Positions 23,901 to 37,094 of a stretch of 64,000 bases of DNA are shown piece after piece. Below the pieces are notes generated by a model, which worked only from the letters and a program-made list of their open reading frames with translations, made no database searches and was not told where the DNA came from. The translations under genes were made by a program, and so were the position numbers. Origin of the DNA: Morchella semilibera (lineage: Eukaryota > Ascomycota > Pezizomycetes > Pezizales > Morchellaceae); contig CM018604.1 of the NCBI GenBank assembly GCA_009192285.1, forward strand, positions 3,513,494 through 3,577,493, written 5' to 3'. Each line of letters starts with the position of its first letter. The first letter of the stretch is position 1.

Positions 23901-25787
23901 CCTAGGAACCTTCCTCATAAGACATCCCAACCCTAAAGTTGGGAGTAATTCTGCATGCGTTCTACCCCGTACGGTCATTTAAGATTTCGCATCTGCAGCG
24001 GCTGGACTTCGATGGATGCTATGGAGGTGATGTCAGTAGGGAGCATGTACTACGGGTGTTGATAGTGAGAACTTGCAACCACGGATGTCAGACTTACCCT
24101 AGGTGTTGGTGTTAAGCGCGCCACCGATTGAGGCTTTGATGCCTATAATACGTCTGCTTGTTGAGTATTAGTATACTAGGCTAGGATTACCAAAGGTTCC
24201 GATTATTGTATATAGCTATATATGTTAGTGTTAATATAACCAATTATAACATATCCGATAGTCGACTCTGTTAATATTCCTAGACTGACGGGATTGGATA
24301 AAGACGTATAAGGACGGTATATAAGGTAGGCAATTTCCGCGTTCTTTCGGTAGCCTTTTTCGTTTTGCATCTTGTATATTTGCTGTCTTATATATAGCTA
24401 TAGTAGACCCACCTATATTGATTAAAATGATGTAGCGTATGTTAGATAATATATTTCTTCCTTTCATGAATAAGTGGCCGGGGATGTGGAAAGGTTCCAG
24501 ATCTGTTAGCTAGGCACATGTAGATATTAAACTATCCAGATCTCCTCACCTATAATCTAATGTTCATCTCCTGAGCTGTCCAGTACTGCTTGAATAATAG
24601 TATTTGGGTTGAAATAATGTTCTTGAGAGTTCTCTGGACAAGCTAGAGAAGAGGGCGGAAATCCGGATCCCCCGACGTATGGGCTAGACCAATCCGGTAT
24701 TGTGGCCTTTATCTAAGTCAATGACTTTCATAATCCTTGCCCACAGCGCCCATAATTCTATACATACGACACGCTTCTAAACCTCAAAAAATACCGCTCG
24801 CTCGACGATTTCTTCTGCGTACTACGTGCTTTAAACCCGACTAGACATACCCCATTTTTTGTAGGTTATCGTATCATAGTGCTATAGCAGGGATTTTAGT
24901 TTCTTTTTCAGTATACTTACGGATTTGAAGACCATATCTCATAGGTCTCAGCCATATTGAGGCGCAGGAAAGTTTATGGCATATATACTCGCAACTTTAT
25001 AGGGTTTCTGAACATGGCTGCTATTGAATGCCATACGGTCAAGTAGTCAGCTCAGCGGTCAATTTCCTCTGTTGATCTAATAATAGCTATGCTTAGAAAC
25101 GCTATCTCATTACAAATATATGATATTCCCAGCCAGAGACCTCACAAAGATGATATTAGCATCGTATGGGATTATCCCAAGAAAACATAATTGTGACAGT
25201 GATTCTATACAGCCAACTTGATTGTTTAGAGGTACATACAAGCTACGTGTTCCCTCTGGAATACCCCTGGTCGGTCGAATTACATAGTCGCTCACAAGAC
25301 CGAACTGAAAAAAAGAAATTCTCGTTTGGCAACAAGGCAGTCGTTATTGGTGAGATACCCTTTAGGCAAGTTGAGGAGAGGTATCTCAGCAAATACCTCA
25401 AACGAGGAATATGATGCTATCCTTACCTAGCGGTACCCTTTGATCCCAGACCTTCTTTCTCAAAGGACCGACTATCAGAGGGAAAACTTCCGAATTATCT
25501 TGTGTAGAAGAATTTGGAACTACCAAGGAGGTTCAGGAACCATTTCTTGAGAGTTCGGCTTTGCTAAAGGCCCCGCCTTGGAGCCGGTACATGCAGAAAA
25601 AAACACAGTTTTGCTTCATCTCCATTAACTAGGAGGAAATTAGGTTTTATGGCGAGATTCGAGCCTTGGGAGAATATGAGGCCCCTCGTGTGATTGTGCG
25701 TTCGGGAACTGCAGCTGTATGAGTAGTGTCTGGGTTAAGATGTTAACTGGGCTGCATTTTCTGAGTGTGTGGGGGGGCAAGAAACAT

Positions 25788-25947
25788 GGCCTATCCCTTC
25801 GTCTGTCAGTTAATTGCTGCCAGGTTTGAGAAATCTGATCTTACCAAACGAAGACCTATAGCTAGTTTGTCAGTGCATCAGACGTAAGCTACATCAGAAT
25901 TGATTTCTTGGCGAAACCTGGCAGCCCTAACAGACGAAGGGGCCTAT
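25788..25947. mobile_element. Foldback/MITE-like element, ~160 bp
   Basis: Imperfect inverted repeats of about 40 bases. The left arm contains CTTCGTCTGT, then GCTGCCAGGTTT, then AGAAATC (25797-25835). The right arm carries the complements in reverse order (25897-25940). There is no coding capacity and no clear target-site duplication. Probably a decayed non-autonomous DNA transposon. Confidence 0.5.
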
Positions 25948-26512
25948 GCTTGCAGCGAGAATAGGTTCCTGCCACCACTTTTGTGTTGTAACAGCGTTTT
26001 CTCACAGAAACTCATTCTCGACGCAAGCGCAGTAGGGAGGAAAGAGGGCGTTTCCCGTTAATTTGTCTAGCATTGGATCTACAAGGACGCTGATGCGCTA
26101 AGCGAGAGGCCGGGAGTAAGGTGCCTGATTGTTTTACCCTGAACTTGTTAAAATGTACTACCAATGAGATCCTCTGCCCAGATGCTCATTATTTCGGTAT
26201 ACAATTCACTTATTGTACTATCTTAGTACTGTTGGAATCACCATCTCTAGTGCGAAAAGGTTAACATGTGGTGTACTTTATCAAGATATTAGGGCTTTGT
26301 ATGTGTGGCGCGCGGGGTTTGGAGATGGTAGATAGAACCTGGAACGTTCCTGATCAATGACAACCAAAAGGCCATTCGAATGCTGTCAATATATCTCTAT
26401 TTCTCATTTCGAAAGAAAAACGAGTATTTGATTGTGTGTAGAATAGATCCATGAAAGTACATAAGCAAACCCGAAAACAAAGAAGGGCAAAGAAAAAGGA
26501 AAAAATAGTAGC

Positions 26513-27276
26513 CTAGTAAGCTATGCTGCGCACCGGCGCACCACGCACAAGATCTCCCGCAAAATTAAAAGCTAGTACATGTATATATGTCTTAACGCCT
26601 TCGAGGTCCGCCACGATCCTTCTTTGGATATTCTGGTTATGGCACTTCCTAAGATGTACTAGAAGGTTGCCTCTCCTCTTGAACCCACGCCTTCCACGTC
26701 GATTCCTTCCGCAATTCTCGTGACAATCAAGGAGATTATACATATTCTTTACCCAGTTATACCCTGGCGACTCTCCAAAGGTGAAGATTCCGTCATGATG
26801 GTTATCATGAGGGGTACCTGGACTCATTGAGGTTTGTTCACCGGCTCCCGTTCGAAGATGGTGGGCTGACTGTGAGGGAATGGTGTGATATTGGGTCTGG
26901 GGAGATAAGCGATGGGGATACACCCACGGATGGTTAACCGGTTCGTTATGTCCTGGGTAGCCGCTAGTAAAGGACGCTGCCGGGGACGGGCCGAAATCAT
27001 GTCCATGTGGGTCATGTTCCGGGAAGTTGTAAGTTTCGAGGTGCTCTTGACGGTTCGGGCTCGTGGTTCCGGGATCACTAACGGGGCAGGACTTTTTGGC
27101 TACGGATGGGATAACAAGGCTCGAAATAGGATCATACATCACTGCGGGTTGGCCTGTTGATGATATGGACGGCTTTGAGGGGAATCTTGTTTGTGTCGCG
27201 GTACTCCGGCTTTGCCGGGCATGCTCTGGGCTTGTGTGCTCATCTCCTCTGGGTAAGTAAGGCGGGTTGGATTCAT
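26513..27276 (-). CDS. C2H2-like zinc-finger protein, copy A (232 aa)
   Basis: Two exons, 27143-27276 and 26513-27077, joined by a 65-bp intron (gtgatg...gttag) in phase 2. The first exon begins MNPTRLTYPEEM. The middle is low-complexity, rich in Pro, His and Ser. Near residues 160-205 is the finger: LLDC, then C-x3-C, nine residues, FKRRGNLLVHLRKCH, NQNI. This keeps the F-x5-L-x2-H core of C2H2 fingers but has a longer loop between the second Cys and Phe, and ends H-x3-C-H. Copies at 39.3 and 48.7 kb share the finger, its spacing and the phase-2 first intron. A DNA- or RNA-binding role is inferred from the finger only. After the finger this copy has a longer tail, to VRGAPVRSIAY. I do not recognise the family. 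Confidence 0.72.
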
Positions 27277-30200
27277 GGTGAGTGTAAGGCTCTATAATAC
27301 TAAAGGGTCTTTGAATAGAAAAGCGTACTCTCGGGTTTTACGGCTGTGCTTCCCAACGTGATTTTAACAAGGATTTATAGATTTAATATATAGCAGAATA
27401 TATACATTATCCCTCCACAACAGCTTTCCCGACCACTCAGCTCTAACTATTGGGTCCAAGTACTACTGCCTCGTCTCTGATATTTGTTTGTCTCCACGAA
27501 TTACCCAAAGCTTGTCTAATAATACCATGGACCGGGAAGATCCACCTTTGAATTAGTGGTCTATAAAGGTGGTGTGACCTCTCTACCACCATCATTATCC
27601 ATTTGCGTCAGGATCAGTTAAAGAAATCATACAGGATTGCGGGACATAGGGGTTGGGTTGCCAATATCAGTTCTGCCTGGAACAGCCGGGACTCAATCGA
27701 TGGTTTCAACTGATTCTAACCCGGCGCTACAAACTTAGTAACAACTCTAGTGGAAAGCAGCGCGGAATATAAACCTGATTTTCTTATATCTATCCCATTC
27801 CGCTTATGATATTTATTTTCTTTGTGTGGGGTCCGTCATAGGTATCGTGGGTTGTGTCATCCCTAAGAGGAGGAGGGAGAGGAAGAAGTAATTGGGGGCA
27901 CGGGTCTATTTGTATCAAGACTCAGGCAAAGCTACATGTATATAGCTATCAGGTGACTTGGGGCGCTGTTCAGTCGTATATCTGAGGTCGGAGAACCCCA
28001 CAACGGATTGGTAGTTGAGAACTTAGCAACAGAGATTGATATATACCTACTTGACGTACTAGTAGATATATCCGACAGCGACTCGAGCCTTAGCACCACG
28101 ATATACTGCGTCTACAGTTTCGAGTACGTTTCGGGATCGCCGGTGCTGCTGTCCCATGCACTAGCCATGGCCAGCTCCGTACAATATGACGATTAAAGGC
28201 CTCAGTGTCGAAAATTTCAATTGCAATGAGTTTGCTGCGAAACGTGTCATGACCACATTCGGGCTGGTAAACTCCACTCCTCGAGGACTAGAACTGGTTC
28301 GCTGGCAAGTAACCTGTAGTCCATCCAGCAAGCTCCAATCCACTGTTTCCACGAACGCGGCGTATTAGAGCTTTCTCAGTCGAATACGCAAGCCATCAAG
28401 CACTCTTTTGCTGATATAAGTACTAAGTCATATATAATTGGTCCATTTAATTGCTCTATTTAAGTACACGGCGCTCGAGCTCTGTTTGGCTAGGTTGTAC
28501 AAACCCTAACCCCGGGCGATTTTTAGATTAGCTAATTCTTGTTAAACTATAGGTGACAAGGGGATTTGGCTTATCCGTTCTTCTCACGGAAGTAGAAAAC
28601 ATATTTGTGATGTTGATAAAGGCAGATAGGATCGGCGTGTTCGATGAGAGCATAGGTAGTGGCATACGCGGGGCCACTTAGCGGCTGTATGAGAGAAAGG
28701 AGATGGTAAAAGGTGAATTATATATGTCCAGATGGATGGTAGAGGGCCGGATTAGGGTCGGTAGGGTGTAGTGCCTACCCGCTGTGAACGTGCTCAGTAG
28801 TCTTCTTTATCAGTGGAAGTTGAAGCATTAATTGCATGAATGGATGAGCGATCAGTACTCAGCGGATCATAACACACTACCCTCCCTAGCTGTTGAATTC
28901 TGACATATATGTATGCCCAAGGGATTAATTGAAGGACGTAAGACTTTGCTCAAAATATAAGGGAATGGCGTTAGATAAATAACCTGATTCCCTAGGAGGT
29001 AAACCGGCCATCGATGATAAAAAAGCAAGCAGATTCGCTTAGTTGTATCTAATGAGGATTAGGAGTGGGGCCCTACAGCCATGTAGTGCCATGAAAACCT
29101 ACACATCTATGAGGGATCCAGAAGCCCAATCTTTGATTAGTATATTAAGACAGGTGATTCAGGGATGGCTGTGAATGTGAAATAACCACATAGGGTCATG
29201 ATCATACATACATGAAGTGCCTAATTACGTACTTCGTACATGAGTATACAGTACTGCTCTCGACCTGGGGTGTTATTTCTTTCTGAAAGTCGCCATCCGT
29301 GGGATATGAGCAGGTAAAAGGAAGAAAAGAGATTTTAATGACGCTGATAGCCACTTATTTGCACCTACCCATTAATATTGACTACGGCAGATTAAATTGG
29401 AACCTGGCGCTGGCAGCCCTCCTCAGAGTGAGTGCTCACTTCATTCTATACCTCGGGAGGTGTGAGATATCGATGATAGTGTGTGGGACAAATTTGTATC
29501 AAATGAACAATGACCTCTAGAACAATAACCAGAATGTGTGGTTTGGATATACAAAGAATACATTAACGCGATCGATGATCACCGCCAATGGAATACTTCC
29601 GGAACAGCTAGGTAGTGGATCAAAGAGCCGCCTAGGCTTAGTAAGTGGTAAACGTCACCAATCATGCGTTTGTAGGTTATGGAGGGGTTTGTATTGTAAC
29701 ACGACAACAAGATAGTTCGACACGATGTAGGAACTCTCTAGCGAGGAGCGGGTGTGCTTCTCTCTTGGATCCCTAGTTCTCGTAAAATACCCTACTCAAT
29801 TTGCAATGATTCAGCTTCGGTGCGGTCATGGGCTAGCTGGCTGGTATATGTGACTGCATTAGCCTTCTCGGATCCACCGCACGCGTAAAATATATCTATT
29901 ATCTTATAAACCGCACGCGTGTTGTGCGTATAGATGAGAGCTGGGGATCTGTTTCAAAATGGTGCGAAGTGCTAAATACTGTGCGCAACCCGATCGCGAC
30001 TAAAGTAATATGCTCTATGTATGATCATACAATAACAAAAAACCTATTTAGGCTCATCTAATATATCCCTTATTAGAAACGTTTTAACTAAGTAAGTAGA
30101 TATAGCGATATTATTGAATCGGAGCTTCAAGCGCCGTAGATAACTGCTTGAACGATACTAGTATTTTTTGTCAATCTTCTACGTACAGCGCTCTGTTAAT

Positions 30201-30330
30201 TAAAAATTCTTCTGCTTGAAGCTTAAGCATTGGAGCGGTATATCCTGTTTCTTTCTCTGAGCACACACATCTTGGTCGCTCATTTGCGTCAATTAGATGT
30301 TTTAGAAAAGGCCTCTTATGTAGGTTTCAC

Positions 30331-30386
30331 ATAACTACATGTACTAATCTCATTCTCTAAAGTGCACTATATGTACATGTAGTTAT
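30331..30386. repeat. Perfect 14-bp inverted repeat
   Basis: ATAACTACATGTAC at 30331-30344 and its exact complement at 30373-30386, separated by 28 bases. Each arm contains the TACATGTA octamer that is common in this region. Could form a cruciform; no terminator context or flanking gene. Confidence 0.7.
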
Positions 30387-33300
30387 CGATCTTCGTTAGT
30401 GAGGAAAAGTGGCGCTCTACAAAATATCATCGTAGTACAGACGTACGCTACGTATACTATCACTCATTCATACCAAGCACGCCCCTGAAACGCAGATCTA
30501 ACTTGGTTTTATCTACGCGTGTTCCTTAATTATATAATCCGATCTCCTGGGCCCGGGGGGACTGGTGTTTGGAGAGCGAGCCTCAATAATTAAGCTTTGG
30601 GAGCCCTGCAAGTACATGCATGTACCCTACATGAGTCGCTCTTAGCTGCGGCGCGGCTGGTCGAACAACAGCGCAGTGATGTTCAGTCAGGGCGGATAAC
30701 CCAGTCAGTTGAGCCTCCCGGGACATATATGTACATGTGTATCCGTATTAATATTAGCTACGGGTGCAGAGTAAATATATACTTATACATGTATACAAGT
30801 ATCTACATGTACTTAATGCGATCCAAATCAATCAGGTTCTTCCCCCCCCCCCCGCTCCAGCTGCATGCAACTTTCTATATGTATGACAATGTAAGGTACA
30901 TTTACTTAATTTATCCGCTCATCTTAACTTGAATACATGTACCTATATATATGTGTGTGTGTATATAGAGGCCCAGCGCGAGTTTCAAATTCTTCATGTG
31001 ACTACACCTCGGTGCGCGTGGGTTGGGGGTAAAATAAATACACCATCGTTCCTAGATCCCTACCGAGCGAGTTTGAAGTCCCTTTAGGCGCAAAACTCGG
31101 CAGCTCAAGCAAAAGCAAAGAGATATTTGTGTGGAAACTAGTTGGGTATGACTGAATCGAGGTGATTAATGGTCCCATCTCCCAACCAGTCCTGCGCAGG
31201 TGCAAATGTATGATTTAAGATGACTTTCCTTGTCCTTTGTCGCCGCACATATAATGTCTTTATGTCCGGATCAGTAGCGACTGGGTGAAACCTAACCCCG
31301 GAAGTCCCTAATCTACATGCATGCAGATACTACATGTACCTAGCGGATCGGATGAACTGGCTACATCCGACTATAAATCTGACATAATATTTCAGTCGAT
31401 CTTCATAGTACCATACATGTATTCATACGCATGCATATATACATGTATGCATCTCCCAAACCACACGAGGCTAATGCCTGAAAAATATTATATAACGGGC
31501 ATTAGTGCTGTTCCCAGTACTTCCTCCATAAAACTACTATTCTGTCAGGACCGGGTAAGACCCATATTTCTCAAACTTTCGGGACGTTTCCCACAACGTT
31601 GCAATTGTCTAACGATCATGATAGATACTACCTTCTATAGCATCATGTATCACCTGTAGATCGGACAGCCGGTCCACATATATATTTTATTGAACAACTA
31701 GGAACTAGCTATAGGGGTTAATTCTGGGCATGGCCATGCTGGCTGGTCCATTACGCATATATGGCCTTTTAATCTTTCTGTGCGCCTCCCTCCTCTGGAA
31801 AACTGTAAAAGCTTTCTCATACGATCAATATTCACAGTTCTCCGTGTGTTATGATTTTGTCTCGCGATCTGGCCGATATCTTCCATCTTTCATTCAGCGG
31901 CCAATATTCATAACCGGGCTTCTTGATGCAGTACTAGTATATATGCCCTTCTACGCCTTTATTTGTGTGCACGTGGCTACTGCCAGCCAACTCGTGGTAC
32001 ATACATGGATATCTGGTATGATATACTTGCATGCTCCTCTTTATCGTCATCAGTTTATGGGCCCCTTCAACTTATTTGTGAAGCAACACAACCGTTAGCA
32101 GTGATATTTCGAGTTATGGCCCTCCTTGACGAACATTGCAGCTGATTACCCCATGGTCTTCTAGCTCACACAAACAACTCATAGGTAATTTACAAAGCTC
32201 TCCTTAGGCACCGAGGAAATAGACTCCGATGCTATACAGTGCGTTCCTCCGCAACCCTCACGCGCGGGTCATCCGTTTACCTTGACTCGACGAATACGAA
32301 CAAGGACCTTATAGCTAATTGAGACCATTAGCAGCTAGATCAATTCTTTGTTCGTAGAGAGCGGTATTCTTTCGATTACGGCAAAAAACCATAGCTGAAT
32401 ATCTGAGCTCAGTTTTCTAGTCAATGGTCAGGCCTCTAATGACTATACACACCGGATTAAGACCGTTCCCAGTCGATACGTTGCAATTGAATCCACCCAT
32501 AAATCCCATCTTGTTCCAGGGGAATATCTGCAAGGCTCGTTGATCACAGGCCATTTAGTGTTTCCTCGACTCTTTGCGTTAGATGAAACAATGCTCCCCA
32601 TTAATAGCCTCAGAGACACCTCGGTTGGGAAGATACAGAAACAGTCTAGTTTTGGGCTATACTAAAGGACATTACAACCTATATTCTCTAGCATAGAAAA
32701 TCACTTCTCGGATTTTTAGCATAGCACACCGCAGATAAAAACCAGTACTAGTTGTGGTAAAAATAGATATATTGGAGCTCGCAACTGGCCAGCACATATT
32801 GAACGTCATACCCCGAAGTTTTGCTTCTGCCCACCGTCGCCTCTCTCCCACTTAAGTCCGTCCCCGTCTCAAAGTTTGACACTTCCCGACCCACGTGGGC
32901 GGGATGTCGAGCGTGTTTTGTTGTAGTTCGAATAGTCGTCATGACCCAGCACGTAGAGAACCATCAGATACTATGCCCACATGATTCGACTACTTCAGAT
33001 ATTTCTATAAACCAAATGTTTGAACTATCAATATGCCTCTTATCGATGCAGATTGTAAGCTAACAAGAGTACGTCAGACGGTCGAGTTTTTCACCAGCTT
33101 ACTAACCTTGTGAACTACATGAGGTCAAATTGCAAAGTCTACATGCACATATGTAGTTTCCAAGAACGGCCTTCCGCCCCAGGCCAACTTGAAATAAACA
33201 TGTGGCGTAACTGAGCTCATGATTTAAGTGCATGCAGTCTATGCCGGGTTTAAAACATGAGTTAACACCCCCTGCATGTATCAGGGCTGCGCATGAGCAC

Positions 33301-35036
33301 GGGGTAGATATGGCGTACTGTATTTGGCTGCATGTCATCGGACCTTGCATGGCAGTCGGACATACCATTCAAAAATATGCCAAGCTCCTTATTTTTGGTG
33401 TATGCAATAGCGGCCCAGTTCAAAACGTCAGGACACTCACTACGGGTGCGACGATCAGCACGTCACGGTGCACGGGCCCGCAAGTACCCTATTCACACGT
33501 GCACGCATACCCTCGTATTACACAGAGTTTTTGCTACGCCGGCGCTAGTTAAACAGAATTCGAAACCAGACAGGTTGGACAGCAGCTATAGGTCCGGTGG
33601 TTTTTAGCACAGGCTCTCAAGGGTGCAGTCGATCAGCTCTTCTCCCAAGTGCTCGACTTTCTTTTTGGCACGTGAAGCTAAAATCCTCTATCAATCCTAG
33701 ACTACTCGGTGCAGGTACGTACCCTCTCATAACAAGGACAGTCAGCTAGTACATGAATCGGGCGTTACAACAACATTACCGTATACCAGCCAAAACTACA
33801 TTACAAACTGAAGTGAATACGCCGAGAACGCCAGGAGTCAACTCATAGCCAAATAGTATATTCTGACGTATGTTCTAGGGAGGGTTGTCTGACTACTATC
33901 TGTCAATACGCGTGTAGGTACCCGTGCAATCAAACCCCACAACGAAACATACGGAGGTGTGCGTTATATTATATTACGGACATACAATTAAGCCCTTTAG
34001 GATATCGATTGCACTCCGGAATTACTGAGTGGTAAATTAATTACATGTAGTCGTCATTCTTCGCAACATAATTATAATCAGCTCGGTTGGTCAAGGTTCC
34101 GGGGACATAAATAATAGCAGAGGTAAGAGCTACTATACTCCAATTCTTAGCTTAGGTCCGTTTCCTTATATCTGTCACTGCCTTCTCTCAATACAAAGTA
34201 CAACCATATTCAATGTCTTCATAGCTCCCCCACTATCGAACCCATCATACAGTTCTTGGATCCCCTTCTCTCCCCGAATCATTACCCATTTTTCTAGTGC
34301 ACCACGGACTCGTTCTATCACAGATAATGTGTCAGTAATGTCAAGGACTGATCACGATAGTTCTGGCCAGAGTTTCCATAGATTTTTATTCCAGAGATTG
34401 TTTTTTTTCCCCTTTCTTTTTGGGCGACTGACATTATAATCGCACCCAATGCAATTCCTACCAAGCAGGTCTTCATAACAACTAAACGCAAGCTAGTATA
34501 TTCCTACGGCTAGTTGGAATATATCGGGGCGTTTCCCGTACGTTTATGTGGAGAGGCATATGGAAACGCACCTGCAGCGGTATGTCTGTTGACCTTGGGA
34601 ATGTATCATTTTGTTGTTTTTAATGCTATGTAACTCATCTTTTCTCCTTTTCATAAGTACATGTATATACCTTTACGCCACCTTTGTATATCTTCACATG
34701 TACATACCTCTCCTCCAAACGAAAACATCTTGCGTCGATCCGGATCCCCTTTTAACACCCTTAACTTCTTTTACGGTACTTCTCGCTACTAGTGTGACAT
34801 TTTTATCCCTTTGGAAGCCTTTTTGGAGCCCTTTCTAGTATCCCTTCTCTACTCCACGCCATCCACTTTATGTCCGCCCTTCCTTCATCCCTTTCTATCG
34901 ATCTGGCACTTTCGCTTCTTCTTTTTCGTGAAGTTAAATTTGTTTTACGTAACCACTACTTGTACTATTTACAAATATTAATATATATATATATATAGAT
35001 GTTCGAGCATAATATCAATTAGCATTATATTACAGC

Positions 35037-35202
35037 GTTTTAGTCCTCCCGTTTTTCGTCCATAATTCAGACCCGCAGCGCCGAGACATGTGCCGAGTCC
35101 TGTAAGAGAGTGCTATTGGTCTATTTTACACTCTTACAGGGCTCGGCGCTGCAAGTGATCTGAATTACGGACGAAAAATGGCCAAAATATGGGGACTAAA
35201 AC
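35037..35202. mobile_element. Foldback/MITE-like element, 166 bp
   Basis: Long imperfect inverted repeat. The left arm runs from GTTTTAGTCC through TTTTTCGTCC, TAATTCAGA, GCAGCGCCGAG and CCTGTAAGAG; the right arm carries the same blocks complemented in reverse order and ends GGACTAAAAC. Arms are about 65-75 bases with a short central loop. No coding capacity. The target-site duplication is not obvious. Confidence 0.6.
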
Positions 35203-36732
35203 CCTCTATTGCATTGGTTCTAGAGACATAAGTCAGCATGTGCTAGCTAGTAATGCTGACTCAGATCCTTTAATTACGGGGAGTCCCGGCCTGCACTCTA
35301 GAGTTTGTAGAGGACATACGGAGAAACCTCACTACTCATCATTTAGCTAGTAGACACTCCCGGTCACTCGCTGTCAGGACCGACAGTCTCTACTTGGTTT
35401 AGCCTACTGATAAGTACAAGAATTTAGCAATATATATATCACCATGCATATACCCTAGATCTAAAACAAGTTGTCCAAGCGCAATAGATCTAGATCACAG
35501 GATATATATCACTACAAAACCAAAAAAGCATCAACACCATGACACCCCGGCATTGCTACAGCAATATTGCTATGATGATCATGATATAGTGGCCGAAACC
35601 CCGACCTAATCCGGGGGTTCTCCACGATACCGAATTGCTATGGTATCTATTACATCCCCTTTTTTGGTATAATATTAATCTCTACAACCATATCATTGGT
35701 GTGTCATGTGAACGGATCTATAAACTGTCTTAAGAATATGAATCACTTCACTACGTATACATGTATATATGGGGAAATGAATCGGAAAACGAATCGTTAG
35801 TTCCATATATACAGTAAAATTTGATACATACTAATTAGTATTTATTTATGAAAGAGAAAGAAAGGGTTGACCTGCAGGGCCGGGGAACTGGATAGGGGAG
35901 GTTGCGTACCTCAAGACTTTTTTTTTGTTTAATGCATTAATTGTACGCGGCCGGTCACGAGTCAGGTTATCTCGAGACTTTGATCAGCAAAACAAGACGA
36001 GACCTGGGGGGTAGCAAGACGGGACAAATGAGGCTGGCAACAGATGTCCCGAGACCTCTCTCGAGGTCTCTTTGACTTTTCTCTACCACACGCTTGGATA
36101 TTACAAGCTCCCAAACCAGGGTTAGGGTTTGCCAAAGCGGAACTCCGGAGAAGTTCTCCCACCAACTCGGACAGCACGTCCTCACCAGAAAGTCGCAGAT
36201 AGTGGGCTAACGAGACTGAAAAGATGGCAAATTGGGACTCTCCTTCTCTTTGGGTCTGTTCAGACATCCCTCTTTTCTCACCTTCTCTCGACCCGGCCCC
36301 AAACCGGTATATATGTTCGATTGGGTCTTAGGTGGCCCCTAGGTCATCTGGCAACATGCACCGTCCCAGGACCATAGCCCTCGCTTGATTCTGGCCTTTC
36401 CTTTGGCCCGGGGGAGGGGGAGTCTGTTAGTCGTCATCCTTTTAAGAACAGTGTGCAGTTGGTGCCAGACTACAGGTACTATAGCTAGCTGGGGACCTGG
36501 CATTGGGATGGGTTTCGTTCACGCTATAGCGTTAGTCGCATGCGATATTTCTTGTACCCAATTGAGTAACACCAAGTTTAATCAGTAATAAAGTCCACCC
36601 AACTCATTAATGTTTATTCAAGACAAGTATTGTGGTTACTCTACAGGCCATGTAAACGGATTAAGTGATCCATTCCACAGACATGCTTCTTTTGTGCTTT
36701 TCCAGCACCAATCTCATATACTACATATGTAT

Positions 36733-37094
36733 GGCCATGGAGCGGTAAATATATCAAAGTAATTTTACCAGCGGTAGTAAATTATTTTACTTTTGACAAA
36801 AAGGGGCTATATAATGCCAATATGATAGTTCTATTGTCCACCGGTGGAGGATTTCATCACTGGTACTAGTAGCAGCCGGTATTTCACCACCGGTGGGAAA
36901 CATTCATAAATGTTGGCACTAACAATTCAACAATTATTGATAAAGTACAGTGTAGTATAAAGACTAATATTCAGTACGTGCTAGTGACTATACTAGCGCA
37001 AGGGGTGAAATTCAATACATATACCCTGGTACTGGTAAAATAATTCACGACCATTGGTAAGATTACCTTTGACACCTTTACCGCTCCATAATGG
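36733..37094. mobile_element. Terminal-inverted-repeat element, ~362 bp
   Basis: Imperfect terminal inverted repeats of about 60 bases. The left end holds GGAGCGGTAAA, ATCAAAGTAAT, TTACCA and AATTATTTTAC; the right end reads as the complement, ending TTTACCGCTCCATAATGG. The interior holds two CCACCGGTGG palindromes and no open frame. It looks like a non-autonomous DNA transposon. Confidence 0.6.

Larger units (their letters stand above)
18789..26512. other. Gene-poor interval downstream of the AA9 gene
   Basis: No protein-coding gene that I can support. It contains a tRNA-like element (20831-20904), a G-rich purine tract (20641-20701) and a foldback element (25788-25947). A very AT-rich stretch at about 24.1-24.5 kb looks mutated but shows no identifiable parent element. 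Short telomere-like GGGTTAGGG words occur near 19605 but do not form an array. Confidence 0.45.

Noticed and set aside
24080-24480. AT-rich, possibly RIP-mutated transposase remnant
   Set aside because: A weak basic segment on the minus strand is not enough to name a transposase family.
31730-32098. 122-codon hydrophobic plus-strand frame
   Set aside because: Hydrophobicity alone is expected from AT-rich DNA. No promoter, intron or family support.
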